A stretch of DNA of 64,000 bases, taken from the NCBI GenBank assembly GCA_030407085.1, contig CM059584.1, forward strand, positions 66,039,501-66,103,500, in the 5' to 3' direction. The DNA comes from Trichopria drosophilae. Taxonomy: Eukaryota; Arthropoda; Insecta; Hymenoptera; Diapriidae. The first letter of the stretch is position 1. Every line of letters begins with the position of its first letter. Positions 23,761 through 35,807 of the stretch are shown one piece after another. The notes beneath the pieces were generated by a model. The model saw only the letters and a list, made by a program, of their open reading frames with translations. It did not search any database and was not told the origin of the DNA. The translations under genes were made by a program, and so were the position numbers.

Positions 23761-24328
23761 GATAAAACAGGTATCTGTGATACAGCAGACAGTATTGGAT
23801 GCTCGGCTCCGATTTTTGAAATAAATGTAGAAATAGAATGAATGAAAGAAGCATCCAGCGTTTCGGGAAGAATAATTTCGAAATGTACAATAGAGGACTT
23901 GTAGAAAATTCCTCCACGATATTTCTAAAATGAATAAGATCAGAGTTTCCGTTGTTGCAAGCGTTTGGTGCGGAATGTTACGGTATTAATTGCAATGTTA
24001 TGCTGTTGCAGTATCTGGATTTTTTCGATTATGTTCCCCAAGTGGAGGGAGCAGTAATACAGCATGCAGCGCGAGGCTTAGTGAGGTTGTACATTTTCAC
24101 TGTAGAACTGACTAGAATAACTGAACGATCATCATTATCAAAATCTTGATTTGTTTACTGTAGTGTAGTTTCATAAAGCATGCGTAGTATTTGAGTAGTG
24201 TTTGAGTAGTATTACAGACGTTTGCAACTCGCTTACACTGGTAGCACTTGCCCTTTGGCACAGTTTGTGGGCCTTTTTATCTTTACTTTATGATCACTAA
24301 ATTTGCCTTTATTTTTGCAATTATTTAA

Positions 24329-25809
24329 GGAGGTTCACCAGGTACCTACCGAGTCAAATGTAGAATTATCGCCATTATGACTTCCGTGGTAGGATAGACA
24401 AAAGTGACTTGGCAACGTCGCGTTCATACATTCACACATTCTCCCAATCAACCCCCACACAGCCCAGAAAATGGTGTTATTGGAAAGGAAAGCTGGTGAC
24501 CGAGAAAGTGCTTTTGAAAAGGAAACAACAGCAAACCATCGGGAAAAATATACGAAATTTATTTTAAAGTCGCAAAAAGTTAGTTTCTAACCTCGAAAAA
24601 TTGGAAACTGACGAGAAGGAAGCTGAGCTTGAAGGGCGACGAATTGTGCATTTAAAAGCCCTGGCTAATATAAAAAATATAATAATATAATAATATTAAA
24701 AATTATGAAAATATGTTACACTTTGTCATCATTTGTCAAAATATACTTATATATAGAGTTTGTTATTCATTTCTGTGATAACCTATTGAAATTAAAATTT
24801 ATGCCACGTAATTACTTTTTACTGCATCTTCTTTCAAAGAATATTAACTGTTTGTTTTTACAACTCAGTACTAACAGCAAGATTCAAAAAATTATTTTAA
24901 TTTAAGTAAATTTCTCAAAAAACTATTTGATTGACATTTTGAATCTCTAATTTTGAATTTTGCAAATCTGAGGTCCGATTCGTAATCAGCAATCCCAAAA
25001 ACCCCCGAAAGACAAATTTTGTCTTGATGAAGAAGCAGCAATTGTTTTTCAGCATACATGTTTTCTAACAGAAATATATATTTTGTATACTTCTTTTAAT
25101 ACAATCAACAAATAAACATAATAATAATGAAAACAATTCAATTATTTACATTTCTAAATATTTTGTGAAAATAAAGAAGCAAATTTGGATCAAAAGCAGA
25201 TTTTGATTACTTGAAAAATAAAAAAAAATTACAAAGGTGTTGATCTGGATCGGCATCGTACAGGAAAGGTTAAAACGACATATGAACATACAATATATGT
25301 AAGAAACCATAATTTTGAAACTGTAATTAGTATTTATATACATTTTATTCCGCCCGTGTCACGGTCATGCTATATTTAAGTGAATCTAACGTCTGCTTCT
25401 TTTCAAATGTCCCGCGCTATTCCACGAAATATTGCGACGTTGCCGCGCCTTGAGCATCGTCCATCCACATAACCGTAAACGACCTTTTTAGCTATTTGTT
25501 TATTTTATTTCTCATCCCTAAAGGTAGGAAGAGACTTAATTTTTTCTGCAAATATCATATCACACATTTTTTTATCAGCAGTATAAATTTTATGAAAAAC
25601 TCAATGTTAATTCAATACGAATTCCATGAATATATACATGTTCCCATAAGACCCAATGTTAACGTATCGTGAGCATTTTTATTAATTTCTCTGCTCTGAA
25701 GGTATCTAGAGGCTCGAAACTTTGCAGGCATTCATTTCTTTCATTGTTTAATCTGCTGTAATTTTTTCGTTAAATTCTCAATGTTAATTCTTTAACCTGG
25801 TGAACCTCC
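24329..25809. mobile_element. TTAA-flanked element nested in LARD
   Basis: The ends are a perfect inverted repeat, GGAGGTTCACCAGGT and its complement, with TTAA on both outer sides (24325-24328, 25810-25813). This suggests a piggyBac- or Kolobok-type non-autonomous element of 1.48 kb. Near its left end a broken frame (24472-24680) reads LERKAGDRESAFEKETTANH and, shifted, SNLEKLETDEKEAELEGRR, perhaps the tail of a transposase or of a captured gene; it is not recognised. Because it interrupts the LARD it is the younger insertion. Confidence 0.8.
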
Positions 25810-26159
25810 TTAAGTAATGCTGTAGTAGTTAGCAAATCAACTAATTCTGTCTTTTTGACTGGCTTTGGACGCAACTACTGATGACCTCGAGTGAACTCTG
25901 ATGCGAAGGTTACTTCTCAAATAGATCGGCTGTTGCCGAAAAGAAGGGTTTCTATAGGTTATTAACGGGCCCTTCTAAAATGGCGACGATATCGCGCACT
26001 AAAACTAAAAAGAGTCTATGTAACGGATGAGTCACGGCAGTATGGATACATATGATTTCAGTCTAATGCTTTGGTTAAATTATCCGTGATGTAATCTTTG
26101 ATTGATTGTTGCTATTGAATATCGAACATGTTAAATTAATGTTGCGCCTGATTTGCATG

Positions 26160-26750
26160 GAGAACTGAATGCTAGTGCTTCTTTTCAATGAAATGCGTTT
26201 CGGGTACGTACGAGAACTTTGGATGCTTGTGCTCCAATTTTGTACGACTCTTAACTATATTAACGTCAACATTGAATACTGATAGTTGCATGTTTAATCA
26301 AATGCTAGTGCTTCGAATGAAGAAAATCGGTACTCGTATCGACAATCGGATGCTAATTCTCCGACTTAGTGGCGACCACGACCTCAATAGATGCTTGTAT
26401 TCTAACTGAAGGAAAACGATACGTATTCAGAATCGGATGCTAGTGCTTCGATTCAGGGAAATACGATTCCGTCGGACGCTAGCGCTCCGATTTAGCGGTA
26501 ACCACGAATCCAACAGAGGCTTGCGCTCTATTTGGAGGAGAATTTTATGTATTGAGAATTGAATGCTAGTGCTTCGATTCGGAGAGATACAAATTCTTCG
26601 GATGCTAGTGCTCCGATTCAGTGTAAATCACGAATCCAATAGATGCTTGCGCTCTAATTGGAAGGAAATGTTGTACGACGGAAGCTTGTGCTCCGATTGG
26701 TGGAATTATGGTTTAAACGGATGCTTGTGCTCCAAATTTATAAAATTGAT
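26160..26750. repeat. degenerate GCTAGTGCTCCGATT repeat array in LARD
   Basis: A motif close to GGATGCTAGTGCTCCGATT recurs at least ten times with spacing mostly 40-60 bp and a longer period near 140 bp, interleaved with AACCACGAATCCAATAGA. Short open frames inside it are by-products of the repeats. Confidence 0.75.
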
Positions 26751-27840
26751 TTATCAAATCATATTTATGCTACTTTAAAATTTATCTGATCTTGTCGGCA
26801 AGATTCATAATGAAATAAATTTGATCTCCATGCTGCCGGGATTCATTCGGTTTTCGCGATTGTGGATTTCATTCCGCGTTTCGTCCAGTGGTTGACACGA
26901 TGTGTTTAAAGCTATGTATTTTTCGAAGCAGTAAAGGAACGCAGTTACTTAAAAACGTAAATATACGTGATAAATATAGATTGCGCCGATATTAATTTAG
27001 AATTATTGTCGACATGCCGATGTCCGATTCGATGACTTGCTTGGCAGAACCTCCTGGCGGAAAATCGGACGCTTGGTTTCGATTTTTACATCATTAAAGA
27101 AAGGCAGATACCCTAACAGAAAAGTAAGGAGTTTGCAAAAACATCTATCGCTTCGACACGAATATTTGACGGCGAAATTCGAATTATCTCTTAAAGTGAT
27201 CGCGAACCTGGAAAATTTGCGATGTAATCCCCTATGATGGCGCCTTGCAAAGAGTAAAGAGATCGTTGTTTCCCCTGCTGCTTGTGTAGAAAAATTTGAA
27301 TTTCTGAAATGTAAAAAAAAATACAAAAGAAGCGTTTCTTTATTCTAGCAAACCAACCGCGATTGCAATCAAAGAGCCTATCTAGATACGGATTGAGGAT
27401 GGTTTAGTCGTCATCGCCGGAAAACGATATGACGTTGCGGTTAACAACGTAAAAAAAATTGCTGTCATTCGGAAAAGTAAAAGCTTTTCTGAAAATTGCC
27501 GGTTCAATGTGTGCCGTTAATTTTGTTCGCGAATACCTGTATGAAGGCACTCCGAAATTGTATCTGGTGAGCGAGTTTGATTGCACTAATGCCTGAGCGT
27601 GAAGTATGTGATATAAGCGAAAAGTTTGTGAATCTTGAATGAGTATTCGAGGGGGGTATAAAAACATCGATTTAGAGTCGCACATGGTTGTGGAGTTGTA
27701 ATGTTGGTACCATGTGATAGTGCCATGCGAGTTCTAGTGTTATTGATGTAAAGTACATGACGTGTGAAGACTTCGATGATGATTTGAATGGGTTATGAAA
27801 ACATCGATTCTTGTGAAGTGTACGAGTCCGTAGACTTCGT

Positions 27841-27853
27841 ACAGGGGGGAGAA
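27841..27853 (+). promoter_or_regulatory. polypurine tract
   Basis: The purine-rich AGGGGGGAGAA lies directly before the right LTR, in the position where plus-strand DNA synthesis is primed in LTR retrotransposons. Confidence 0.85.
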
Positions 27854-28284
27854 TGTTACGGACAGAATCGATGTTTTACCGACTGCGGTACCAGGCGTAG
27901 GTTTTTCCCACAAAGGTGGTTTTCCCTACGCCATATCACACCCGAATGGGGGTACCTCTCAAAATGAAGCAGGCCTGTTAGGTAATTATGTAAAGGCCCT
28001 TCGAAATGGTGACGATCTCGAAAAAATTATTTGCAATTCGAATATTATAGTATCGATATACAATATGACGCTGTAGTCTATTTAAATGTTCGAGAAATCG
28101 AAAAGTCGAACTAAGATGTGAAAAACTGACGATCGGATTTTCAGTACGTTTCGGGACGTTGTCGAGTGCGGAAGTCCGCGTCGCGATCGGATCGTCACCG
28201 CTTGATCGGAATAAATTGATATATTTTCGTGTGGCTGATCACATTGTGTGTTTCATTTCCAAGCCCTTCCACCAGTCGTTTATA
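27854..28284 (+). repeat. right LTR
   Basis: It is the same length as the left LTR with about 10 substitutions, including the last triplet (ATA instead of ACA). It is directly followed by the ATATT target duplication. Confidence 0.95.
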
Positions 28285-28754
28285 ATATTACTGCAATATA
28301 TAAATTATGTAAATGATGAAAAACAGATACATCACCTAAATCATCATCATGTGGTACAAAATTACTCTTTTGGTTATGTACCGAAGATCAATAATTATAC
28401 AATCGTCGATGTAATCATCATCTGAGAGCATGGAATCGATGCTCTCACTGCATCCATCAACCTCATTAGCTGAGTCCATATTGCATCAATAAAAAAAGGT
28501 TCACCACGCAGTGAACTACTAGGTTCAGCATCATAGAAATCAGCAGTTTCGATACTTGAATTACTTTCTCGCTCTTAGGGATGAACAAAAAATTATGCCA
28601 TAAATTATAATTATTATAATAATATACGACCGCAATCGAGACATATCCCGAGATATGGTATATTTTCCTGAGTAGAATGGTAAACAAAATAATTGTTTTG
28701 AAAGTAGGAAGTAATTGTAATTATATTACGAAAATTGATTTACTTTAGAGGTCA

Positions 28755-29065
28755 TTGTCCCAGTACTGGACAAAAAAAAGGGCAAGGAATTTCCCCCGCT
28801 TTAATAGCTATATGTCTATTCGCGGGTCGGTGCTCGGGTACAGGACAAAGACAGGACGGTACAAGACAGAACTAGACATCAGACACACAACACCCTCCCA
28901 GAGTCAGCGGTCCCAAATTCGTACCTTCGCCCAGCAAGGTTCCCTGATTATTCCAACACTGTACTTAAGCAGAGGAATTTGCAAGGACTGGGATTCGAAC
29001 TCGGGCCCTTCGCAACGTTCAGTTTGTGCGACCTAAGCCTGAAGCCTTAGCCATCTCGTCGCTTT
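28755..29065 (-). mobile_element. tRNA-derived SINE
   Basis: Read on the reverse strand, the head at about 29063-28985 contains the A-box-like GATGGCTAAGGCTTCAGG and the B-box GAGTTCGAATCCC of a tRNA promoter, followed by an unrelated body of about 230 bases that ends in a short run of T on the reverse strand. The tRNA part does not form a full cloverleaf. Its B-box region resembles the SINE head at 14221-14300, so both may be one family. Confidence 0.65.
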
Positions 29066-32000
29066 ATTACCCCAGTAAAACGATTGGCGAACAAAGCAAC
29101 ATCGATCTCTGGATACCGCTTCAGTTCGTTCGCTGAAGACAGTTGAAAGCATTCGGAAGCATTGAATGTGCCTTAAATTCTGATGTATGCGTTTTTCCGA
29201 ATAAAAGTAACAATTCTAAATGGTTTCGACAGCTTAACGTCAGGCTAATCGTACCACATTTTGTTTAACAATGGGCTAAAAATTTAGGACCAGGGCTATC
29301 CCAGATCATTAAACTAGCCTTAAATCCCTACTAGTTTCCTACATTTTTGACAAATGTGAGTATGGCGCGATCTAAGACGATCTGCAGCTCTCGCAATGGT
29401 GCTCACCTGTACCCGGACAAGCTCCATGAGAGGTGGAAGGTTGAGGGTAAAAATAAAAAAATAAAAAATATGATGCCGCCTTAGCGTTTTTCTAACCTGT
29501 CAGTTCTGCTCGAAATAGGGGGAAAAAGAATTTGAACCCGAGGCCAATCGAGATCATTAAAATGGCCTTAAATATATGCCCATGCGTTTTTTTTAAGTGA
29601 AAAATCCGTCAGTTTAACGTTAAGCTAGCGGAACCATGGGATTTTTTTTTGTTTAATAGGGCGCTAAAATTTTGAGTCCAGAGTCATTTGAGAATATAAT
29701 GATCTTGAAGTATTATGTCACTTCATCGTTTCAGTGACATAGCATACTGCTTGATATTATGATGATAAAAATTTGGAGCGTGGGCCGTTCGAGAGCCTTA
29801 AATTCGCTCCGAAATCTGGCACAGCCGTATTTTCGACAGAACGCAGATATCCCGCATGCTCTCGCTCTGGTAAAAATCGAAGCCTACACGTACGCTTAAA
29901 TTTCTTCTTTTTGCAATTCGAACTTATGTAAAGCGGTTTACAGGCGTGAATTTGGACTTTAAGCGTACATGAAGGCTTCCATTCTTACCGGGGCGCTTGT
30001 GGCTTACTGCTAAGTTAATGGAAATACGTTTTTCTTAAATTGACATTGTGGCGTTAAATTAGCTTTAAATTAGCCCTTAATTTTCCAATAGGTTTTCTTC
30101 TGATTTGACAAAGTTGTTCCGACAGCCTAATAGGCCGGAATTCAGAACTTATCTAAAACTCGCGTAGGCAAGTCCGTCACGTCCCGATAGGGTGCCGGTC
30201 GAAAAACTGACAAATAAAAAACCCGACAAATCAAAAAACCGATAGTCAAAAAGCCGACACAAAAAATGGATGCATCAACAAGCGGACAATAATCTTTTGC
30301 AACGGCAGTTTTTTTACTGTCGGCTTTTCGATTATTGTTTTTTTTTAACTGGACGGCTTTTTTATTTGTCGATTTTTTTTTGTTAATGCCTCGACCAGGA
30401 CGTAAGGCTAATTTTAACCTCCTAAATACCTCTGAAAATTTGTATCCCCTTATGTTTTTACAAAATTGCCATGGTGCAACATTCCCTTGCCGAAATTTAG
30501 TATTGAGAATTGTTGACCTACCATTTACCACCAATAGTAATGTCCGAATTTACTATGTAATCAAATATTTCTCAATTGCGAACTATTCATGATCATTAGT
30601 TTACATAGTAAATTCGGACATTTCATAGTACCATTCCGTATGGGGCTAGCTAAACGTTAAGCTGGCATAACCACTTAGTCCCAGCCCCAAATTCTTATTC
30701 CCTTAATTTTGAGTAGTACTGAAAGGTGGGCGAAACGCTAACACTTCGAAGCATTATTTTGCTTGAAAAAAATACTTCTTCACGAATTTAAAGGTAAATC
30801 AAGACTCTTGAATGGTTTTGGTCCGAAATTCTAACGCCATATTAAAAAACAATACCGTGTACCTTAAATTGGCGGAATTTTTATTTTTATTCGGAAAATC
30901 GCATGAACTAGAATTTAAAACTAATTTTGGGAATATTTGGGAAACGGATGTCGTTAGATATTGAAAAAATAGTTTTACATATCGGATCCCCTATTTTAAA
31001 TATTGAAAAACTGACTTCAGGTTTGAAATCAGGACCTGCAAAAACCGCCGAGTAAAACATTTCAAAATGATTTTGTTTGATTTTCAAAAAATTGTCCAAC
31101 TTCCAATTTGTCATCAGATTCGTAATCAAGGAGATCGCATACCCTCGAGGATTGGTTTGAATTTTCTAAAAGTACCTATCATTCTAAAAGTATATATCAT
31201 GGTCAGCCATTTTGAAGTTTTCAAAAATAACTTCATATTTAAAATCAGCGATCCCCAAAATTATTGTTTAATTATTCAATAAAAATACAGTTTATTCGAA
31301 TTTTTGTTGTATTCTGCCACACATTTTGTTGTGTTCTCACCAACTTTTCACCATTCAGAGTAGAAAATTGTCATTTTTATCGGGAAGAATAGATTTCCAA
31401 TGTTTTTGAAAATCCTAGTGTCCATGAAGAAAATAGAAACAGCCCTCGCGGTCAAATTCTCTGGAGTGACAAAAAATAAGTCTTAACTTAAGACCATTGA
31501 TGGGCTACATAAGCACTTAGTACATTTAAGATATAACAAAAACTAGCCCGATTAGAAAAGCACAAGCTTCTTCTCTATACATGAACTAATTTTAAGTCAC
31601 TGTAGTTTGCAACAATTTTAAGACTTTCTGTGTGTATGCTGATTAGAATTGTCCTGGTTTTATTGCCAAATGAACGCTTCCTAGTCCCCAAAAGGGTATT
31701 CGTGCTTGAATTGTCGGATAAAGTGGATCAAAAGTATAATAACGTCCACTATATGTCACTGCATCTGTATCTATTCCGAGATTTCTTTCACACTTTTTCT
31801 TACTACTTTTTTTATTCAAACAAAAAATATTGAATATGTTCGATTTTATTTTTATCGAAGTGACAAACACCCAAGAAATTAGTTTTTAATAATAATGACA
31901 TCATTGAAGAGTAATTATTCTCAAACACAAACTTGATTTTTGGGTTAATTACTACAAATTTCTGCTTATTGAAACTAAAAATTGAAAAATAGGGAAAAAA

Positions 32001-32285
32001 CGCGCTTCAGCAATGCCAAATCCATTTTTCGCCGGTTTTCGGATTTTTAACGTCTCCCCACGGACTCAATGTTTATCAAAACGAAACGTATAAGCAGGCA
32101 AATTCTTCGCCTTTTCAGTCTCTATAACGTTGTTCCATATGATATTTCGCTAGCATGTTACGGAAATGAGTTAGACCCGAAAAACCACAAAAAAGGCCAT
32201 TTTTACACTTTTTAGGTCGATAACTGGCGAAATATTCATTGCAGGTCAAATACAAAACTATAAACTTGTAATTTTTGCATTTCAG
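29066..32285. other. non-coding region (presumed intron) with small inverted repeats
   Basis: No gene is recognisable. Two hairpins stand out. One has arms of about 35 bases at 29868-29910 and 29960-29996. The other is a perfect 20-base pair, TGTCCGAATTTACTATGTAA and its complement, at 30541-30560 and about 30601-30621. Between 30195 and 30380 a weaker inverted pair involves GCCGACA and TGTCGGC. Confidence 0.45.
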
Positions 32286-32472
32286 AGAGGTACGAAGCAG
32301 CGTATGAATGCGAAGGAAAAACGCTTAGCATAGAATGCGGCGAAGACGAAACAATCCATCTCATCAGAGCAAATTACGGCAGATTTTCTATAACTATTTG
32401 CAACGAGCACGGAAACACGGATTGGAGTGTCAATTGCAAGTCATCTATGTCCTTTCGAGTTCTATATAATAT
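32286..32472 (+). CDS. Cirl: exon of latrophilin/Cirl-like adhesion GPCR (SUEL-type lectin domain)
   Basis: Latrophilins are neuronal cell-surface adhesion GPCRs whose extracellular end starts with a rhamnose/galactose-type (SUEL) lectin domain. This 187-bp segment is bounded by a good acceptor (pyrimidine-rich tract and TTTCAG) and donor (GTAAGT at 32473). It encodes the domain core in one open frame: [13 protein letters not shown], then [15 protein letters not shown], then TDWSVNC, including the expected cysteines. [14 protein letters not shown] is nearly invariant among insect Cirl proteins. The remaining cysteine-rich half of the domain would be on the next exon, which I did not find in the window. 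The exon starts with two bases finishing a split codon and ends with two bases of another. A paralogous SUEL protein is possible but less likely. Confidence 0.85.
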
Positions 32473-32649
32473 GTAAGTATACTGTCACGTGATAATTTTT
32501 TGATGAAAGGTTAAAGACAATATGCAAATGTAACTCATGGTAATCGAATCGATCTTTTTATTCAATACCAAACCAATCTTATTCGATGACTTAGTATAAA
32601 TAATTTGTCGAGCGTTTGATTTAAATGTAAAATATTTATATATACTGTC

Positions 32650-32655
<6 letters not shown>

Positions 32656-32714
<59 letters not shown>
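32656..32714. repeat. (AT)n microsatellite
   Basis: Pure AT dinucleotide run of about 58 bases. Confidence 0.95.
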
Positions 32715-32716
<2 letters not shown>

Positions 32717-32754
32717 TGTCGTAAAATAAATTTAATATATATTCAATAAAGTGA

Positions 32755-33390
32755 CGGTGTGTAACTTCGGGGACATTTTCGTACTTTGCGGACGGTATGA
32801 ACTTCTATATAGAAATTGATATCTTTGGGGATGGTCCTCGAAGTTTTATACACGAATTAGGCATTTTACGGACTTGTATTCTACTGCAAATATATGTCAC
32901 TTTAGGAATTGTCCACAAATATCCTAAGCTTTATTTAGGCATTTCGTAGTTGCTATCTCTACTGATACTTTGCGGACGGTTCATAAAGTTTTATGGATAA
33001 AGTAAGCATCTTACGGACTTGTTTGCTGTAAATTTACGGAACTTTAAGGACCGATCGCTACTTTCTCAAGCAGAATTGAGTAATTTCGGGGACATTAACT
33101 TTAATAGAACTTGCGGGCGGTTTTCAAAATATTACATACAAATGCGTCGTTTTGGAGACTTGAATTCTGTTGCAAATTTTCGGTACTTCGGGGACAGTTC
33201 ACAAACTTCCTGAGCGCGATTTAGGCATCTCCGAAAATTAACTAACTGTTTCAAAAAATATGGGAATTGGGTGTTTTGAGGCATAAATTGTGATACTCTA
33301 CGGTGCCTTGAGGTGGGAGCAGAAATTGTCTGAGCATTATTTAAAAATTTCAAGAGTTATTAATACTTTGTGAAAAGTTTATAAAAATGT
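32755..33390. repeat. degenerate tandem repeat, split by a transposon
   Basis: Recurring blocks such as TTCGGGGACA, GGCATTTTACGGACTTG, TTCTGTTGCAAAT and AAAGTTTTATGGA repeat with spacing near 85-180 bp. The same blocks resume after 34977 (ATGAATTTGGCATTTTGCG..ATTCTGATGCAAATATT), so the foldback transposon inserted into this array. Confidence 0.65.
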
Positions 33391-33392
33391 AT

Positions 33393-34976
33393 ATGACGGA
33401 TTTCGTGTCAAGTGATCCAGGCCAGAATTTGAAACATGTGGGATCCGGCTGAAATTTGCACAAACTATAGTCGTATTGGATACAATGTTAAATACCAAAT
33501 ATTAGCAATTTTTATAAAAAATTGCAGGACGTAGAGGGGGTTGCAATTTTGAAATTTCATCATACAAGGTATATTTCGACTGTTCGTAACTTTGTTAAAT
33601 TCAAAAATTAAAATAATATAAAATATGTTTCAGATAGGTTTTTTCCCGCCCTTTCTAATAGGGAAATCCATTTTTTGAAAAAATTAATTTTTTACCTTGA
33701 AAAATGCAAATTAAAGATATAATTGAATATATCTCAAAACCGTTTTTTAAATTTTTTTTATTGTTTCATCGGAAAGATGAGACTTTTTACTACAAAATAT
33801 ATGTGGTTCGAAAGTGGGATCAATTTGTTTAGCTAGTCAAATAGAACGATGCTACCGCACTGTGTCGCGCTACCTCTCGCGCATAGTAGGGCAAAATTAC
33901 AAAAAGGTCGAAATAGTTTTTAGGCTGCTAATCCTTCATTTGCAGCGAAATAGGAGGTTTGTGAATTAACATACGAGAATTAGAAATTCTAATAATTTTT
34001 AATAATTTCAAGAAAAGTACCACCGGCATTTTCATCATCCAAGATGTACCACACGGAGGTCGCACGGTCGGATTTACATCTCTTCGGGGTGCTTTTTTAA
34101 GGTGGTTCCCCTTGCTGTCACCTAAGTGCGTTTGTGTGTGTGTGCGTGCGTGTATGCCTGTGCGTGCTTGTGTGTGTTTCATTCCATCTTAATTTATTCT
34201 TTTTTGTTTTTTAGTAATTGTTTGCGGCTTTAAAGTAGTTGATGACCGCTTTTTATTTTTTGGAAAATAATCACAATCTGGAGATGCTGAAAATTTTTTA
34301 AATTTAAGTTTACCATCATCAGCAGGTATGATCGCATGATATTGTAATGTTTCTTTGATGGTTACTGCTGCTTCGAACCTCTGTTTTAATTTGTCATTGA
34401 AAATAATTTCAGTTCTTTGCTATTGAAAATAATTTCAGTTTCTTTGCAGCTCCGTTTGGCCCATTGGAATAATGCTCGAGCATCTAAGATTCGATTTCAG
34501 GTAGTGTCGGTATGTCGGTAACAATCTTAGTTCATAGTCCTATAGCTCCAATCTGATACGTCAGCGGCGCGGTGCCTTGCGGTAAGCATCGTTCAAATCT
34601 TTCCGATGAAACAATAAAAAATTTAAAAAACGTGTTGTTTTTGAGATATATTCAATTATATCTTTAATTTGCATTTTTCAAGATAAAAAATTAATTTTTT
34701 CAAAACATGGATTTCGCCATTAAAAAGTGCGGGAAAAACCTATCTGAAACATATTTTATATTATTTTAATTTTTGAATTTAACAAAGTTACGAACAGTCG
34801 AAATATACCTTGTATGATGAAATTTCAACCCCTTCTACGTCCTGCAATTTTTTATAAAAATTGCTAATATTTGGTATTTAACATTGTATCCAATACGACT
34901 ATAGTTTGTGCAAATTGCAGCCGGATCCCACATGTTTCAAATTCTGGCCTGGATCACTTGACACGAAATCCGTCAT
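33393..34976. mobile_element. foldback transposon with about 380-bp arms, internally deleted
   Basis: The left arm (33393-33778) and right arm (34597-34976) are inverted copies starting ATGACGGATTTCGTGTCAAG. On the reverse strand the interior keeps the tail of a transposase (RDVNP..RPPCGTSW..MPVV, about 34085-34020) matching the tail in the element at 45776-48716 (RGINP..QPPRGTSR..MPAV). It is therefore probably a deletion derivative of the same transposon superfamily. A CA/TG-rich run lies at about 34133-34175. Confidence 0.8.
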
Positions 34977-35805
34977 TTATGAATTTGGCATTTTGCGAAT
35001 ATCAATTCTGATGCAAATATTTTCGGGAATCTGACAATTAAGCATGATTTGATCATTTAGGAGGGCATTTCTTAAGGTTCCTGAACATGACTGCATATTT
35101 GTATAGTTGAAAATAATTAAAATTTATAGATGTATCTGATACCCAGAGTTTGTTGTTTTTCTTTTCTTACCGTACTCACACTGCAGGAATTAGACGAGTT
35201 TCCATTTTCTTCCGGATAAGGCCTACTTTCGCTTTCTCGCCGCAAAATTGCAAAATGGATAAATTTTAACAAATTAAGCGCTGAAAAATTGTTTTTAATC
35301 ATTTTTTTTTTAAATATGATATTTATTGATTTCAATTGCACAATACTTCTGTTGAAAGCATATACATATAATATTCTTAATCCATTACTAATGTTGAACT
35401 TGTTACTAATATGTAGTATATGTAATTACATTTTTACATTAAAAACTTTGCCTATAATAACAAAGAAAAGTAAACTCAATAATACCATTATCGAACTTAA
35501 GCAGACAGCTAAAATTCGGTAGTTGCGAGAATTTTCTCTGAAATGACGTAGTTGCCATGTAGAATATGTAGTTTTTTTTACTTCTCCTTATCTCCAGAAA
35601 TAGATTTCGTGCGACTCTTCGATCTGAATTTAATTAAGGCAAGCAGAATTGGAAGATATGCAAGTAGCAATTTCCTCAGTGAAATGAAGATTGTAATCCA
35701 AGAACATTTTGTAATGTAATTTGTAATTACATTTTCAAAACCTTGATTATAACATTAACAAGCATACTTTGAAAAGAAAAACTGAAATATTAATGTATTT
35801 TAATT
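34977..35805. other. tandem-repeat remainder, then AT-rich non-coding
   Basis: The first 110 bases continue the degenerate repeat interrupted by the foldback transposon. The rest shows nothing recognisable. Confidence 0.5.
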
Positions 35806-35807
35806 TT

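Larger units (their letters stand above)
19811..28284 (+). mobile_element. LARD-like non-autonomous LTR retrotransposon
   Basis: Two 431-bp LTRs (19811-20241, 27854-28284) enclose 7.6 kb and are flanked by ATATT (19806-19810, 28285-28289). A tRNA-type primer site follows the left LTR and a purine-rich tract precedes the right LTR. Despite complete structural ends, the interior has no gag, protease, reverse transcriptase, RNase H or integrase signature in any frame; the longest open frame is 155 codons and antisense. It instead has two low-complexity repeat arrays and a nested TTAA-flanked element. Such large non-coding LTR elements are called LARDs and depend on enzymes of a relative. The parent family (Gypsy or BEL) is not determinable here; the 5-bp duplication is compatible with either. 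Confidence 0.9.

Noticed and set aside
28985..29063. Possible tRNA gene on the reverse strand
   Set aside because: The boxes are tRNA-like, but acceptor and anticodon stems do not pair properly and a SINE body follows.
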